From: JAUVKA01 sp964465145
GTDB taxonomy: Bacteria; Bacteroidota; Bacteroidia; Bacteroidales; UBA12481
Reading direction: 5' to 3'
NCBI GenBank assembly: GCA_964465145.1
Contig: CAYXJR010000018.1
Location: 1-54,625 of the forward strand
Length of the DNA stretch: 54,625 nt
The first letter of the stretch is position 1, and each line of letters begins with the position of its first letter. Under the pieces are notes generated by a model that was not told the DNA's origin, made no database searches, and saw only the letters and a program-made list of their open reading frames with translations. Below are positions 9,207-17,627 of the stretch, in pieces. The position numbers and the translations under genes are program-made.

Positions 9207-9419
9207 ATGACCATGGTGTTAGCTTCAATAATTGCCGGATTTTTAGGCGGATATGAATGGATAGTCATTTTGGGTGTGGTTGTTTTATTGTTTGGCGGGA
9301 AAAAAATTCCTGAACTCATGCGGGGCCTTGGAAAAGGTATTCGTGAATTCAAAGATGGTTCAAAGGAAATTACCAAAGAATCAAAAGCTCCTGAATCCAA
9401 GGATAAAGTCGATCAATGA
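9207..9419 (+). CDS. tatA: Sec-independent translocase protein TatA
   Basis: Pore-forming subunit of the twin-arginine translocase, which exports folded proteins across the inner membrane. It has a single N-terminal transmembrane helix (GGYEWIVILGVVVLLFGGKK) followed directly by the amphipathic helix IPELMRGLGKGIREFK and a charged tail. The hallmark FGGKKIPELMRGLGKG is intact. An ATG at 9183 is also in frame, but it lies almost on the expected transcription start, so I chose 9207; 9213 is also possible. tatC follows after 45 nt, and no tatB is present, as is usual for Bacteroidota. Confidence 0.9.
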   Translation: MTMVLASIIAGFLGGYEWIVILGVVVLLFGGKKIPELMRGLGKGIREFKDGSKEITKESKAPESKDKVDQ

Positions 9420-9464
9420 CTTTATCAAGAATACACAAACAATAAGTAACCGGCTTTTTCTGCT

Positions 9465-10295
9465 GTGGCAAAAAAGAACCTCAAAAGTAAGGATGCAAAT
9501 GACCTGACCTTTCTGGAGCATCTGGAGGTATTAAGAGGTCATTTGATTAGAGCAGCGATTTCTATTATGGTGTTTACCGTAGCTGCATTCTTAATTAAGG
9601 ACTTCATCTTCGATGTGGTGCTTTTGGCCCCTAAAAATTCCGATTTTATTACCAACAGGCTTTTCTGTAAACTTGGCACCCTGATCAATTCCCAGAGGTT
9701 ATGCCTCAATGCTAAAGAGTTGGATATTATAAATATTGATCTGGCGGGTCAATTCAAAATACATCTACGCATTGCCTTTTTTGCCGGTTTGATTTTATCT
9801 TCTCCATATATCTTTTTTGAAATTTTCAGATTTGTGTTACCAGCATTGAAAGAGGTGGAGCGTAAATATTCAGCCGGCATGGTATTCTATACTTCTGCAC
9901 TTTTTATCACTGGGATACTTTTTGGTTTTTTTATCATAATTCCATTGACGATAAATTTTCTTGGTAGTTACTCTGTTAGTGAGCAGGTTGAAAATCAAAT
10001 CAATCTAAAATCTTATATTGGCTCCGTAACTTCGGTTACTCTCTCTACAGGCCTCGCGTTTGAATTACCTATCATGATTTATTTCCTGTCCAAAGTTGGA
10101 TTGGTGACCCCGGAATTTATGAAGAAGTACAGGAAGCATGCTGTTGTTGTATTTTTGATTTTGGCAGGTATAATTACCCCTCCCGATGTTATAAGCCAGT
10201 TTCTGGTTTCTATTCCCCTGTATGTTCTATTTGAAGTCTCTATTCTGATCTCCAGACGTGTACAACGGCAGCGTGATTTACGGGATGTTGAATAA
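9465..10295 (+). CDS. tatC: Sec-independent translocase protein TatC
   Basis: Multi-spanning receptor of the Tat translocase, which recognises twin-arginine signal peptides. The 276 residues include the N-terminal signature LTFLEHLEVLRGHLIRAAIS, about six transmembrane helices, and the conserved ALKEVERKY stretch after the second periplasmic region. The first periplasmic loop is long (about residues 55-95), as in other Bacteroidota TatC. The start is GTG at 9465. It is co-transcribed with tatA and followed by a heptamer repeat and a bidirectional terminator. Confidence 0.95.
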   Translation: MAKKNLKSKDANDLTFLEHLEVLRGHLIRAAISIMVFTVAAFLIKDFIFDVVLLAPKNSDFITNRLFCKLGTLINSQRLCLNAKELDIINIDLAGQFKIHLRIAFFAGLILSSPYIFFEIFRFVLPALKEVERKYSAGMVFYTSALFITGILFGFFIIIPLTINFLGSYSVSEQVENQINLKSYIGSVTSVTLSTGLAFELPIMIYFLSKVGLVTPEFMKKYRKHAVVVFLILAGIITPPDVISQFLVSIPLYVLFEVSILISRRVQRQRDLRDVE

Positions 10296-10324
10296 ACTCC
10301 AGGCATAATCCCCAAGGGTTAATT

Positions 10325-10387
10325 CTTGTATCTCGTGTCTTGTATCTCGTGTCTTGTATCTTGTATCTTGAGTCTTGTATCTTGAGT
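10325..10387. repeat. Nine tandem heptamers (CTTGTAT / CTCGTGT / CTTGAGT)
   Basis: Sixty-three bases resolve exactly into nine 7-mers in the order CTTGTAT, CTCGTGT, CTTGTAT, CTCGTGT, CTTGTAT, CTTGTAT, CTTGAGT, CTTGTAT, CTTGAGT. The array sits between the tatC stop and the terminator hairpin in a non-coding gap, so copy-number change would not break a gene. Origin and role are unknown; slippage or a recombination-derived repeat are both possible. Confidence 0.85.
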
Positions 10388-10403
10388 ATATCCCTAGTCT
10401 AAA

Positions 10404-10431
10404 AAAAAGGGTCTCTTTCGAAACCCTTTTT
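10404..10431. terminator. Bidirectional rho-independent terminator between tatC and the exbD genes
   Basis: A long inverted repeat of the form AAAAAGGGTCTC - TTTC - GAAACCCTTTTT, with one internal mismatch, is flanked by an A run on the left and a T run on the right. It therefore gives a stem plus U tract in both directions, closing tatAC from the left and the exbB-exbD operon from the right. Confidence 0.8.
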
Positions 10432-10451
10432 ATTCATTATTGCTTTGTAGC

Positions 10452-10937
10452 TTAATTGTACTTACTGTTTGTCAATCTCTTACGCGAGGAGTAGTTAAGT
10501 TTCAATGCACTAGCTTTACGTAATTCCAGTTTTATGTCCTGGATGAGACCCATCTTAGTCTTTTCGTCCGCTTTAAGAGAAACTGTCATTTTTGGACGTT
10601 CTTTTTCGTCCCTTTTTTCTCTTTCCGCTGCGATATAGTCCCCTATATCACTGACTTCAGAAAACTTATCATCCAGCTGGATTTTTGAAAGCGTTCCAAG
10701 CGTAGCCTGATATTGCATTAATGGTGCTCCGACATAGATATAACTAACCAAAGATTTCTTCTCTAGTTTTATTGTTTCAGTTGCTTCAGGCAGCCTGATT
10801 TTTACGTTAATACTTGTTTCCTTCATGGTTGTAGAAACCATAAAGAAGAACAGCAGCATGAAAACGATGTCCGGGAGTGAAGCTGTAGAGATCGGTGGAA
10901 CACCTTTCATTTTTCCTTTTCTTTCAAATTTTGCCAT
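10452..10937 (-). CDS. exbD: ExbD/TolR family biopolymer transport protein (second copy)
   Basis: Subunit of a proton-driven ExbB-ExbD motor that energises outer-membrane processes through a TonB- or TolA-like partner. The 161 residues begin with a basic stretch, then one transmembrane helix (about 22-42) containing the conserved Asp in LPDIVFMLLFFFMVSTTM, and a periplasmic domain (TMKETSINVKIRLPEA onward). It is the last gene of the exbB cluster, 17 nt after the first exbD, and is followed by the bidirectional terminator. Its periplasmic half differs strongly from the first copy. No TonB gene is seen in the window. Confidence 0.88.
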   Translation of the reverse strand: MAKFERKGKMKGVPPISTASLPDIVFMLLFFFMVSTTMKETSINVKIRLPEATETIKLEKKSLVSYIYVGAPLMQYQATLGTLSKIQLDDKFSEVSDIGDYIAAEREKRDEKERPKMTVSLKADEKTKMGLIQDIKLELRKASALKLNYSSRKRLTNSKYN

Positions 10938-10954
10938 GAGAATTCCTCCTATCT

Positions 10955-11524
10955 TTAAATTTCTACAGGTTCTGCTTCCGAAATAGATGTGGGAATTGCT
11001 TCTCTCACCATCTCCTGTTTTTCTTCGGACAAAGCGTCAAACTTTAATCCAAATTGCCTAAAGGAGAAATCGTTGCGCATTTCATTAAAAGCTGCCACAA
11101 GTTCATTTTGGACCATGATATATGCGCCGTAGTCGGTTCCCCGGTCATTTTGCAAAGAAACAACACCTTTTGATCTTTTTACATCACCAATACCCTCCAC
11201 GAATCTATCCTCTCTCTCTGAGAGATCTTGAGCATCGTTTGGGTTAAGGATAAATTCTTTAACCCTGTTTTTGAGTTCCGAGACCTGGGCAAATTCACCA
11301 TTAATAGCGAGGTCATTGTTTTTATTGATCAAAACGATGAAAGTGTTCCGCCTTTTGATTTTCGGCGGCTCCTGCTCATCATTAATCCACGCCGGCAATT
11401 TTCGGTAAATACCAGAATCCACATCCATTGTAGTGGTTACCAGGAAGAAAATCAGAAGCATAAAGGCAATATCTGCCAATGATGACTGATTTATTTCCGG
11501 AAACGCCCTGTTTTTCCGTGCCAT
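10955..11524 (-). CDS. exbD: ExbD/TolR family biopolymer transport protein (first copy)
   Basis: Companion to the following exbD: 189 residues with a short N-terminus, one transmembrane helix at about 14-34 carrying the proton-path Asp in SLADIAFMLLIFFLVTTTMD, and a larger periplasmic domain that includes a charged region (LSEREDRFVEGIGDVKR). Two consecutive ExbD proteins behind one ExbB is the usual Bacteroidota arrangement, and the two may form a heterodimer in the ExbB pore. The ATG at 11524 lies about 50 nt after the upstream small membrane gene. Confidence 0.88.
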   Translation of the reverse strand: MARKNRAFPEINQSSLADIAFMLLIFFLVTTTMDVDSGIYRKLPAWINDEQEPPKIKRRNTFIVLINKNNDLAINGEFAQVSELKNRVKEFILNPNDAQDLSEREDRFVEGIGDVKRSKGVVSLQNDRGTDYGAYIMVQNELVAAFNEMRNDFSFRQFGLKFDALSEEKQEMVREAIPTSISEAEPVEI

Positions 11525-11573
11525 AGAATCGTTTTTTTACATGCAATGGGATCTTTGTCTCCCATGCGGATTT

Positions 11574-12047
11574 TTAACTGAACAATTTGCTAATTGATGA
11601 ATATAACATTGCAAGCAATGCTCCACCTAACATGATATACATGGAATAAATTCCCATGCCGGTCAGCTTCAGAGTACTAGGAATGTTATCTGGTCCACTG
11701 TAACCGGGAATTTGCAGGATAGTATCATCTGCAAGTTGATATCCGACAAATAAAACCAGAGCCAGTACGGCAAGAGACAATAGAGTCTTCAATCCACTTT
11801 TGGGATTACTGATAATATGAATAATCGGAAAAATGAGTGTAAAGAATACGGCCACTGCAATCATGAAATAAGTCCAGTATACAAAATTATTAAGTATAGG
11901 ACCCAGGTCGCTCATCTTTTTGCTGGTGGGATCATCAGAATTTACGTTTCCATATTTTACGTAAAATATGACAACCAGTACCACAGAAACGACCAACAGA
12001 ATATAAAAGAATATCTGCCCTAAACGTTGTGCTAATGATGTCTTCAT
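11574..12047 (-). CDS. Small membrane protein of the ExbB/ExbD cluster
   Basis: A 157-residue integral membrane protein with four predicted helices: about 12-30 (FFYILLVVSVVLVVIFYV), 55-75, 86-104 and 128-148. I cannot assign a characterised family. A gene of this size and topology recurs between exbB and the exbD pair in Bacteroidota, so it is probably an accessory part of this motor; that is inference from context. The ATG at 12047 is 21 nt after the exbB stop. Confidence 0.7.
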   Translation of the reverse strand: MKTSLAQRLGQIFFYILLVVSVVLVVIFYVKYGNVNSDDPTSKKMSDLGPILNNFVYWTYFMIAVAVFFTLIFPIIHIISNPKSGLKTLLSLAVLALVLFVGYQLADDTILQIPGYSGPDNIPSTLKLTGMGIYSMYIMLGGALLAMLYSSISKLFS

Positions 12048-12068
12048 AATTAATTTTCCTTCTGCTGA

Positions 12069-12884
12069 TTATTTACTCCGGTTGAACTTAATGAGCATAT
12101 CCATGAAAGTAATTGAAGAATCTTCCATATCATTAGTTATGCTGTCAATTTTTGAAAGACAGTAGTTATAGAACAATTGCAATATCATGGCTACGACCAA
12201 ACCGGTAACGGTTGTTATAAGGGCAACTTTGATACCGCCGGCAACCAATGTGGCTGATATTTCACCTGCAGACTGAATTGCATCGAAGGCACCAATCATA
12301 CCAATTACTGTACCCATGAATCCAAGCATTGGGGCAATGGAAATGAAAAGTGAAATCCATGTAAGACCTTTCTCAAGCAGTCCCATTTGGACACTACCGT
12401 ATGAGATAATGGATTTTTCAACTGCTTCGAGTCCCTCGTTATGCCTGTCAAGTCCCTGGTAGAAAATACTCGCAACCGGACCACGGGTATTGCGGCAAAT
12501 CTCTTTTGCTGCATCCAGCCCACCTTCGTCAAGAGCACCTTCAATTTTAGCCAGAAGCTTTTTAGTGTTGGTGGTAGCCAGACTAAGATAAATAATCCTC
12601 TCAATTGATACTGCCAAACCCATAACCAGAGCCAGGATCACAATTCCCATAAAACCAGCATTTCCTTCAATGAATTTTTGTTTGAGGATCTGGTGCATTG
12701 TTTGATCCTGAGGTTCGTCAGACGTGGCTCCTGCATTCTCTATAAAAACATCTTCAACTACGGTGGTATCAACCGCGGTGGTGTCAGCAGGACTAGAAGG
12801 TTCTTCCTGTGCCATAACTCCGTTAAAGGCAGGTCCCAGAGAAAGCATTCCAAGTACAGCTATCAAAGCAAATTTTTTTTTCAT
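12069..12884 (-). CDS. exbB: MotA/TolQ/ExbB proton channel family protein
   Basis: Inner-membrane proton channel that, with ExbD, converts proton motive force into mechanical work on the envelope. The 271 residues start with a signal-like segment ending MAQEEP and an acidic, Thr/Ser-rich stretch, then a transmembrane helix (about 73-95), a cytoplasmic domain, and two C-terminal helices around SLFISIAPMLGFMGTVIGMIGAF and VALITTVTGLVVAMILQ. The channel-family core GLLGTVxGMI appears as MLGFMGTVIGMI. The N-terminal extension before the first channel helix is common in Bacteroidota homologues. First gene of its operon. Confidence 0.9.
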   Translation of the reverse strand: MKKKFALIAVLGMLSLGPAFNGVMAQEEPSSPADTTAVDTTVVEDVFIENAGATSDEPQDQTMHQILKQKFIEGNAGFMGIVILALVMGLAVSIERIIYLSLATTNTKKLLAKIEGALDEGGLDAAKEICRNTRGPVASIFYQGLDRHNEGLEAVEKSIISYGSVQMGLLEKGLTWISLFISIAPMLGFMGTVIGMIGAFDAIQSAGEISATLVAGGIKVALITTVTGLVVAMILQLFYNYCLSKIDSITNDMEDSSITFMDMLIKFNRSK

Positions 12885-12958
12885 GACATTAAATCAATTA
12901 GTTAATACTCTTGTCTACGTTTGTTTTTCGATTAAATACTTGTTTATTAGCGAGTCAG

Positions 12959-13045
12959 CGGAGAGAGAGGGATTCGAACCCTCGATACCGTTTCCGGTAC
13001 ACACGCTTTCCAGGCGTGCGCCTTAAACCACTCGGCCACCTCTCC
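12959..13045 (-). tRNA. tRNA-Ser (anticodon GGA)
   Basis: The minus strand folds as a class II tRNA of 87 nt. The acceptor strand GGAGAGG pairs with TCTCTCC (one G-U). A D arm and a five-pair anticodon stem CACGC/GCGTG around loop CTGGAAA (anticodon GGA) are present. A long variable arm with GTACCGGAAACGGTA-type pairing follows, then a T arm GAGGG-TTCGAAT-CCCTC. The discriminator is G, as expected for serine. The 3' CCA is not encoded. Confidence 0.96.
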
Positions 13046-13091
13046 GAAATCTCGGCGCAAATTACAAAAAAAATTCAAACCTTTTAGTATC

Positions 13092-14126
13092 TTAAATAGT
13101 AATTTCCCCACACAGCGACTTATTTATTTCGATTTTGATTTCGGGTAATCTTAGGCCTTTCCCAAGCAAAAACATCAGTTTAGTTAGAGCAGTTTCAGTA
13201 GTCATATCCCTTCCATTTACTACTCCCATTTCATGAAGGAGTCGACTCGTTTCATATTTGCCGGGATTTACACTGCCAGCGGGACATTGGGTTACATTAA
13301 CCAAAATTTGCCCACGACCAACAGCCTGTTCTAATTCCTTTATAAACCATTTGCTGGTCATAGCATTACCAGAACCAAATGTTTCAATCACAATTGCCAG
13401 TATATCAGGGGTATTAAGGCATGATCTGATCCAGGATTCAGGCATCCCCGGAAATATTTTGATAATACCGACCCTGTTGTCCATTTTTTTATGAGCTGAA
13501 AGTGGGAGAGCTTTTTTGGGAATATGAATGGCTGGAAAATTATATTTAATGGATATTCCTGTTTCGGCAAGAGCTGGATAATTGTAAGATCTGAATGCAT
13601 TAAAGAATTCTGCATTATGTTTCGTTGTCCGGTTGCCCCTGAATAAATGGCTTTGAAAGAATATGCAAACCTCAGGTACAATAGCCCGGTTTTCTTTTCG
13701 GTCTGCTGCAATTTCAATGGCAGTCAAAAGATTTTCCTTTCCGTCCGTCCGCAAAACACCAATCGGAAGCTGTGATCCGGTAAATATAACCGGCTTATCA
13801 AGGTTCTCGAGCATGAAGCTTAAGGCGGAGGCACTATAGGCCATGGTATCTGTTCCATGAAGGATTACAAATCCATCGTATTCCTGGTAATTCGCCTTTA
13901 TAACATCGGCAAGTTCGGCCCAGAAAATTGGGTTTGCATTAGATGAGTCAATGGTTGGATGAAAAGTATAGCAATCAATAGTGAAACCAAATCGCCGTAA
14001 TTCAGGCAATTGGTTCTCAATTTCATCAAAATCTACAGGAACCAGAGTTTTTGTCCCAGGCTGGTTCATCATTCCGATGGTACCGCCAGTATAGATCAGC
14101 AAAATCGCATTTTGTTGCTGGTTCAT
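13092..14126 (-). CDS. ansA: L-asparaginase, type I (cytoplasmic)
   Basis: Hydrolyses asparagine to aspartate and ammonia. About 344 residues from the start I prefer. The first catalytic Thr is in LIYTGGTIGMM, and the second triad lies in VILHGTDTMAYSASAL. No signal peptide is present, so the protein is cytoplasmic (type I). I chose ATG 14126 (MNQQQNAILL) because it places the first beta strand at the N-terminus and leaves a 16-nt gap after the tatD stop; a longer frame to 14204 would run into tatD. Probably the second gene of a tatD-ansA operon. Confidence 0.92.
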   Translation of the reverse strand: MNQQQNAILLIYTGGTIGMMNQPGTKTLVPVDFDEIENQLPELRRFGFTIDCYTFHPTIDSSNANPIFWAELADVIKANYQEYDGFVILHGTDTMAYSASALSFMLENLDKPVIFTGSQLPIGVLRTDGKENLLTAIEIAADRKENRAIVPEVCIFFQSHLFRGNRTTKHNAEFFNAFRSYNYPALAETGISIKYNFPAIHIPKKALPLSAHKKMDNRVGIIKIFPGMPESWIRSCLNTPDILAIVIETFGSGNAMTSKWFIKELEQAVGRGQILVNVTQCPAGSVNPGKYETSRLLHEMGVVNGRDMTTETALTKLMFLLGKGLRLPEIKIEINKSLCGEITI

Positions 14127-14142
14127 TGGTGTAAAAATATGT

Positions 14143-14910
14143 TTAAAAACCGAAAATCTGCCTGGCATTGTGGCTGGTTTGTTCGGCAATTTGGTGAACG
14201 TCAATGTCTTTTGCTTCAGCGAGTTTATTCGCTATGTAAGGGAGGAATGCTGGTTCATTGCGTTTTCCCCGTTTTGGAACAGGTGCCAGATAGGGTGAAT
14301 CGGTTTCCAGAATAAGATGTTCAAGAGGGATGTTTTTTAGCACTTTATCCAATTCTGCATTCTTAAATGTTAAAATACCTCCAATTCCCAAGGCAAATCC
14401 AAGATCAATCGCCTTTTTTGCCTGGTCAGGGGTGCCGGTGAAGCAATGAAAAATTCCAGTCAGATCGCCTTGTCCAACTTCCTTAATGGCATCACACACT
14501 TCCTCGAAACTTTCGCGGATATGAATTATTGCAGGGAGTTTCATGCTGTGTGCCCACTGAAGCTGGATTTTAAAGGCTTCTTTTTGTTCGATGGCAAATG
14601 TTCGATCCCAATAAAAATCCAGGCCGATCTCACCGATACCGTAAAATTTGCCATTGTCCAGCCGTTCCTGGATTTCTAGCAGTTCTGATTGGTAGTCCTC
14701 TGCAACAGAAGAGGGATGAAGACCAGCGAGAGGAAAGCAATGAGCAGGATATGTCTGAGCTAATGAGATAAGGTCTCCAATGGTTGAAGTATCAACATTT
14801 GGAAGAACAAATTTTTTAACATTAGAATTTAACCCGCGTTGGATAACCTCATCACGGTCATTATCGAACTCTGGCAAAAATAAATGGCAATGGGAATCAA
14901 TATATTCCAT
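14143..14910 (-). CDS. tatD: TatD family hydrolase (metal-dependent DNase)
   Basis: Metal-dependent TIM-barrel hydrolase. Family members have deoxyribonuclease activity and are linked to DNA repair or degradation; despite the name they are not part of the Tat translocase. The 255 residues show all metal-site motifs in order: DSHCHL (residues 5-10), GEIGLDFYW, HIRE, HCFTG and ETDSPYLAP. Length is normal. The ATG at 14910 lies just downstream of a -7 element, and ansA follows after 16 nt. Confidence 0.93.
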   Translation of the reverse strand: MEYIDSHCHLFLPEFDNDRDEVIQRGLNSNVKKFVLPNVDTSTIGDLISLAQTYPAHCFPLAGLHPSSVAEDYQSELLEIQERLDNGKFYGIGEIGLDFYWDRTFAIEQKEAFKIQLQWAHSMKLPAIIHIRESFEEVCDAIKEVGQGDLTGIFHCFTGTPDQAKKAIDLGFALGIGGILTFKNAELDKVLKNIPLEHLILETDSPYLAPVPKRGKRNEPAFLPYIANKLAEAKDIDVHQIAEQTSHNARQIFGF

Positions 14911-14927
14911 AATCCAGATTTAACCCG

Positions 14928-14935
14928 CAAAGGTA
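14928..14935 (-). promoter_or_regulatory. -7 promoter element of tatD-ansA
   Basis: On the minus strand TACCTTTG is an exact TAnnTTTG match, followed by C as often seen. It begins right behind the U tract of the gdhA terminator. Transcription would start near 14921, giving a leader of about 10 nt. No -33 TTTG is seen, because that position is occupied by the terminator stem. Confidence 0.45.
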
Positions 14936-14960
14936 AAAAAAAAGCTGCCCGAAGGCAGCC
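14935..14960 (-). terminator. Rho-independent terminator of gdhA
   Basis: On the minus strand GCTGCC - TTCG - GGCAGC (14944-14959) forms a six-pair stem with a stable UUCG-type tetraloop, followed by a run of nine T (14935-14943). It lies about 25 nt after the gdhA stop codon. Confidence 0.9.
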
Positions 14961-14983
14961 TCCCTTTTATATCTATATGCCTG

Positions 14984-16324
14984 TCAGACCAATCCCTGTG
15001 CAAGCATGGCATCAGCAATTTTAATGAATCCTCCGATGTTTGCGCCCTTAACATAGTTGATGTACCCATCGCTTTCTTTCCCATATTTTTCACAGGTTTG
15101 ATGAATGCTTTTCATAATGTTGTGAAGACGCTCATCTACTTCTTCTCTTGTCCAGCTGAGCCGTAGAGAGTTTTGTGACATTTCCAGACCTGAAACAGCA
15201 ACACCTCCCGCGTTTGAAGCTTTACCAGGACAGTAAAGAATTTTAGAAGCCAGGAATACTTCAACGGCTTCTGGTGTTGAAGGCATGTTAGCCCCTTCAG
15301 ATACAACATAGCATCCATTATTAACTAAGGTTTTGGCTTCTTCCTCATTCACCTCATTCTGAGTTGCGCAGGGAAGGGCAACATCACACTTCACACCCCA
15401 GGGGCGCTGTCCTTCATAGTAATCAACGTTGTATTTTTCGGCATATTCAGATATTCGCCCGCGACGCACATCCTTTAGATCCATAATCCATGCGAGTTTC
15501 TCGGCAACAATCCCATTCGGGTCGTAAATATATCCACTGGAATCGGACATAGTAACAACTTTTCCACCATATTCTGTGACTTTTTCTGCTGCATACTGAG
15601 CAACATTCCCGGATCCGGAAATAGCAACAACCTTTCCTTTTATACTGTCGCCGCGCGTTTTCATCATCTCTTCAGCGAAATAAACGGTACCGTAGCCGGT
15701 TGCTTCCGGACGAATCAGACTGCCACCCCATTCCATGCCTTTCCCGGTTAGGACACCTGTAAACTCATTACGTAGACGTTTGTATTGGCCAAATAGGTAG
15801 CCGATTTCCCGGCCACCTACTCCGATATCCCCTGCAGGAACATCCGTATCAGGACCAATATGGCGCTGGAGTTCTGTCATTAAACTCTGGCAGAACCGCA
15901 TTACTTCATTATCAGACTTCCCTTTTGGGTCAAAGTCTGATCCCCCTTTTCCACCACCCATGGGAAGGGTAGTAAGAGAGTTTTTAAACACCTGTTCAAA
16001 AGCCAGGAACTTCAGGATTCCCAGATTTACTGTCGGGTGAAACCGAAGACCGCCTTTATAAGGGCCAATCGCACTGTTCATTTCAATTCTGAACCCCCTG
16101 TTTACCTGAACTTCTCCTTTATCATCAAACCATGGAATACGGAACATCAGCACCCTTTCAGGTTCAGTTACTCTTTCCATGATCTTCGCATGCTTGTACT
16201 TGGGGTTTTCCTCGATAAATGGAATAATCGATTCGGCTACCTCAAGAACTGCCTGGTGAAATTCAACTTCGCTAGGGTTCTTGGCAATGATTTGTGCCAT
16301 GAATTTTTCTACATGTGGATCCAT
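14984..16324 (-). CDS. gdhA: NADP-type glutamate dehydrogenase
   Basis: Interconverts 2-oxoglutarate plus ammonia and glutamate; enzymes of this type mostly assimilate ammonia. The 446 residues match the hexameric small GDH family: GGLRFHPTVN, the active-site Lys region LPMGGGKGGSDFDPKGKS, the dinucleotide fold SGSGNVAQYA, and the C-terminal SNAGGVAVSGLEMSQNS. ATG 16324 gives the usual N-terminus (MDPHVEKFMAQI). Monocistronic, with its own promoter at 16401-16432 and a strong terminator. Confidence 0.96.
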   Translation of the reverse strand: MDPHVEKFMAQIIAKNPSEVEFHQAVLEVAESIIPFIEENPKYKHAKIMERVTEPERVLMFRIPWFDDKGEVQVNRGFRIEMNSAIGPYKGGLRFHPTVNLGILKFLAFEQVFKNSLTTLPMGGGKGGSDFDPKGKSDNEVMRFCQSLMTELQRHIGPDTDVPAGDIGVGGREIGYLFGQYKRLRNEFTGVLTGKGMEWGGSLIRPEATGYGTVYFAEEMMKTRGDSIKGKVVAISGSGNVAQYAAEKVTEYGGKVVTMSDSSGYIYDPNGIVAEKLAWIMDLKDVRRGRISEYAEKYNVDYYEGQRPWGVKCDVALPCATQNEVNEEEAKTLVNNGCYVVSEGANMPSTPEAVEVFLASKILYCPGKASNAGGVAVSGLEMSQNSLRLSWTREEVDERLHNIMKSIHQTCEKYGKESDGYINYVKGANIGGFIKIADAMLAQGLV

Positions 16325-16400
16325 TGGAGATTTCTATTATAGGTTTAAAATGATGTTACAAGATTAAAAAAACTAATAATATGTTTTTTTCCCAAACAAA

Positions 16401-16432
16401 CAAACGATAATTCTCATGTTTTGCTCCTCAAA
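16401..16432 (-). promoter_or_regulatory. Promoter of gdhA
   Basis: On the minus strand TTTG (16429-16432) is followed after 19 nt by TATCGTTTG (16401-16409), which is TAnnTTTG with one extra base between the halves. The leader would be about 70 nt. Support is moderate because of the extra base. Confidence 0.4.
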
Positions 16433-16471
16433 AAGAAGCATAAAATATGAGATGTCAAAAATTTGAAATAA

Positions 16472-17581
16472 TCAGATTGAAAGAATATAGGAATTTCCTG
16501 GCCTGGCCGCAATAAGTCCTTTAAACTCAAGGGTGAGCAGACAGGCAGAAGCCTCAGGAATTCTTATCCCGGAATGGAAAGATATCTGATCTATCGATCT
16601 TGAATTTTGTCCGATTTGTTCGAGTACTTTCTTTTCTGTTTCAGTTAACTGAATATTTTTTATGATCTCGCTGCTTTCCCTTGTTTTCCCTTTTTCGTCC
16701 CAGCCTAAAAAGAAAAAAATTTCATCCACATTTTGAACCAGTGCTGCTCTGTTGGATCTGATCAGGTTATTGCAACCTGCGGACATAAGGTCCCCTGGCC
16801 TGCCAGGAACAGCAAGCACTTCCCTATTGTACGAATTGGCCATATCTGCAGTTACCATTGCTCCTCCTTTCTCTTTACTTTCCATTATCAGCGTACCATC
16901 CGATAAACCTGCAATCAGGCGGTTCCTTCTTATGAAATTCTTTGGTTCAAGTTTACTGTAGCTGAAAAAGTCAGTTATCAATGCCCCCTGTTTTGATATC
17001 CTCCTGGCAGTTGACCTATGAATGGCCGGATAAATGGTATGGAATCCATGACCAAGGACAGCATAAGTTTCCAGCCCAAAATCAAGTGAAGCTTCGTGCG
17101 ACTGTATGTCAATTCCATATGCCAGGCCGCTGATAATTATTATTAAAGAATCCCTGGCGGCAATTTCTTCAATCCAGTCCCTGGTCAATTTGCGTCCCCT
17201 GGTAGTCGGATTGCGGGTCCCGATAACGCTCAGGGCTCTTTTAGGATCAAAATCGAGAGTCCCTTTATAGAAAAGGATAATAGGAGCATCCTGGCATTGT
17301 TTCAGCCTGGTTGGATATTGCCTGTCAAGAAAAAAACTGTAATTAATTTTATTTTGCTTTATAAATTTTAATTCTTCTTCAGCCCGTTTTAGTATTTCTG
17401 GTTGATTTATTTTTTCAGAAATGTTCGGTCCTATGCCCGGGATTTTCTTGAGATTACAAGGCTTTTCCCGGAATACTTCATCAATCGATCCTACATGGGA
17501 GATCAGATTCTGAGCCAGTGTTTTTCCAACTCCAGGGATAAGTGCTAAGCCGAGCTTATATAATATGCTTTGTTCATCCAT
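16472..17581 (-). CDS. dprA: DNA processing protein DprA (Smf)
   Basis: Binds incoming single-stranded DNA and loads RecA during natural transformation. The 369 residues start with helix-hairpin-helix-like repeats (IPGVGKTLAQNLI and IPGIGPNISEKI), followed by the Rossmann-like DprA core with SVIGTRNPTTRGRKL and the signature GLAYGIDIQSHEASL, then AVPGRPGDLMSAGCN. A C-terminal winged-helix-like DprA domain follows from about 310. It is the last gene of the minus-strand run descending from 21.2 kb, 46 nt after the upstream hypothetical gene. The start is at the ATG ending at 17581. Confidence 0.93.
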   Translation of the reverse strand: MDEQSILYKLGLALIPGVGKTLAQNLISHVGSIDEVFREKPCNLKKIPGIGPNISEKINQPEILKRAEEELKFIKQNKINYSFFLDRQYPTRLKQCQDAPIILFYKGTLDFDPKRALSVIGTRNPTTRGRKLTRDWIEEIAARDSLIIIISGLAYGIDIQSHEASLDFGLETYAVLGHGFHTIYPAIHRSTARRISKQGALITDFFSYSKLEPKNFIRRNRLIAGLSDGTLIMESKEKGGAMVTADMANSYNREVLAVPGRPGDLMSAGCNNLIRSNRAALVQNVDEIFFFLGWDEKGKTRESSEIIKNIQLTETEKKVLEQIGQNSRSIDQISFHSGIRIPEASACLLTLEFKGLIAARPGNSYILSI

Positions 17582-17627
17582 ATATGGGTATAGATGACAA
17601 AATCGCTCCTGAGTGGAAAATTTTTCT

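Noticed and set aside
10325..10387. Heptamer array as a CRISPR array
   Set aside because: Units are 7 nt with no spacers, so it is a simple tandem repeat.
12959..13045. tRNA-Ser as an attachment site of an integrated element
   Set aside because: No integrase and no repeated tRNA 3' end nearby; flanking genes look like ordinary core genes.
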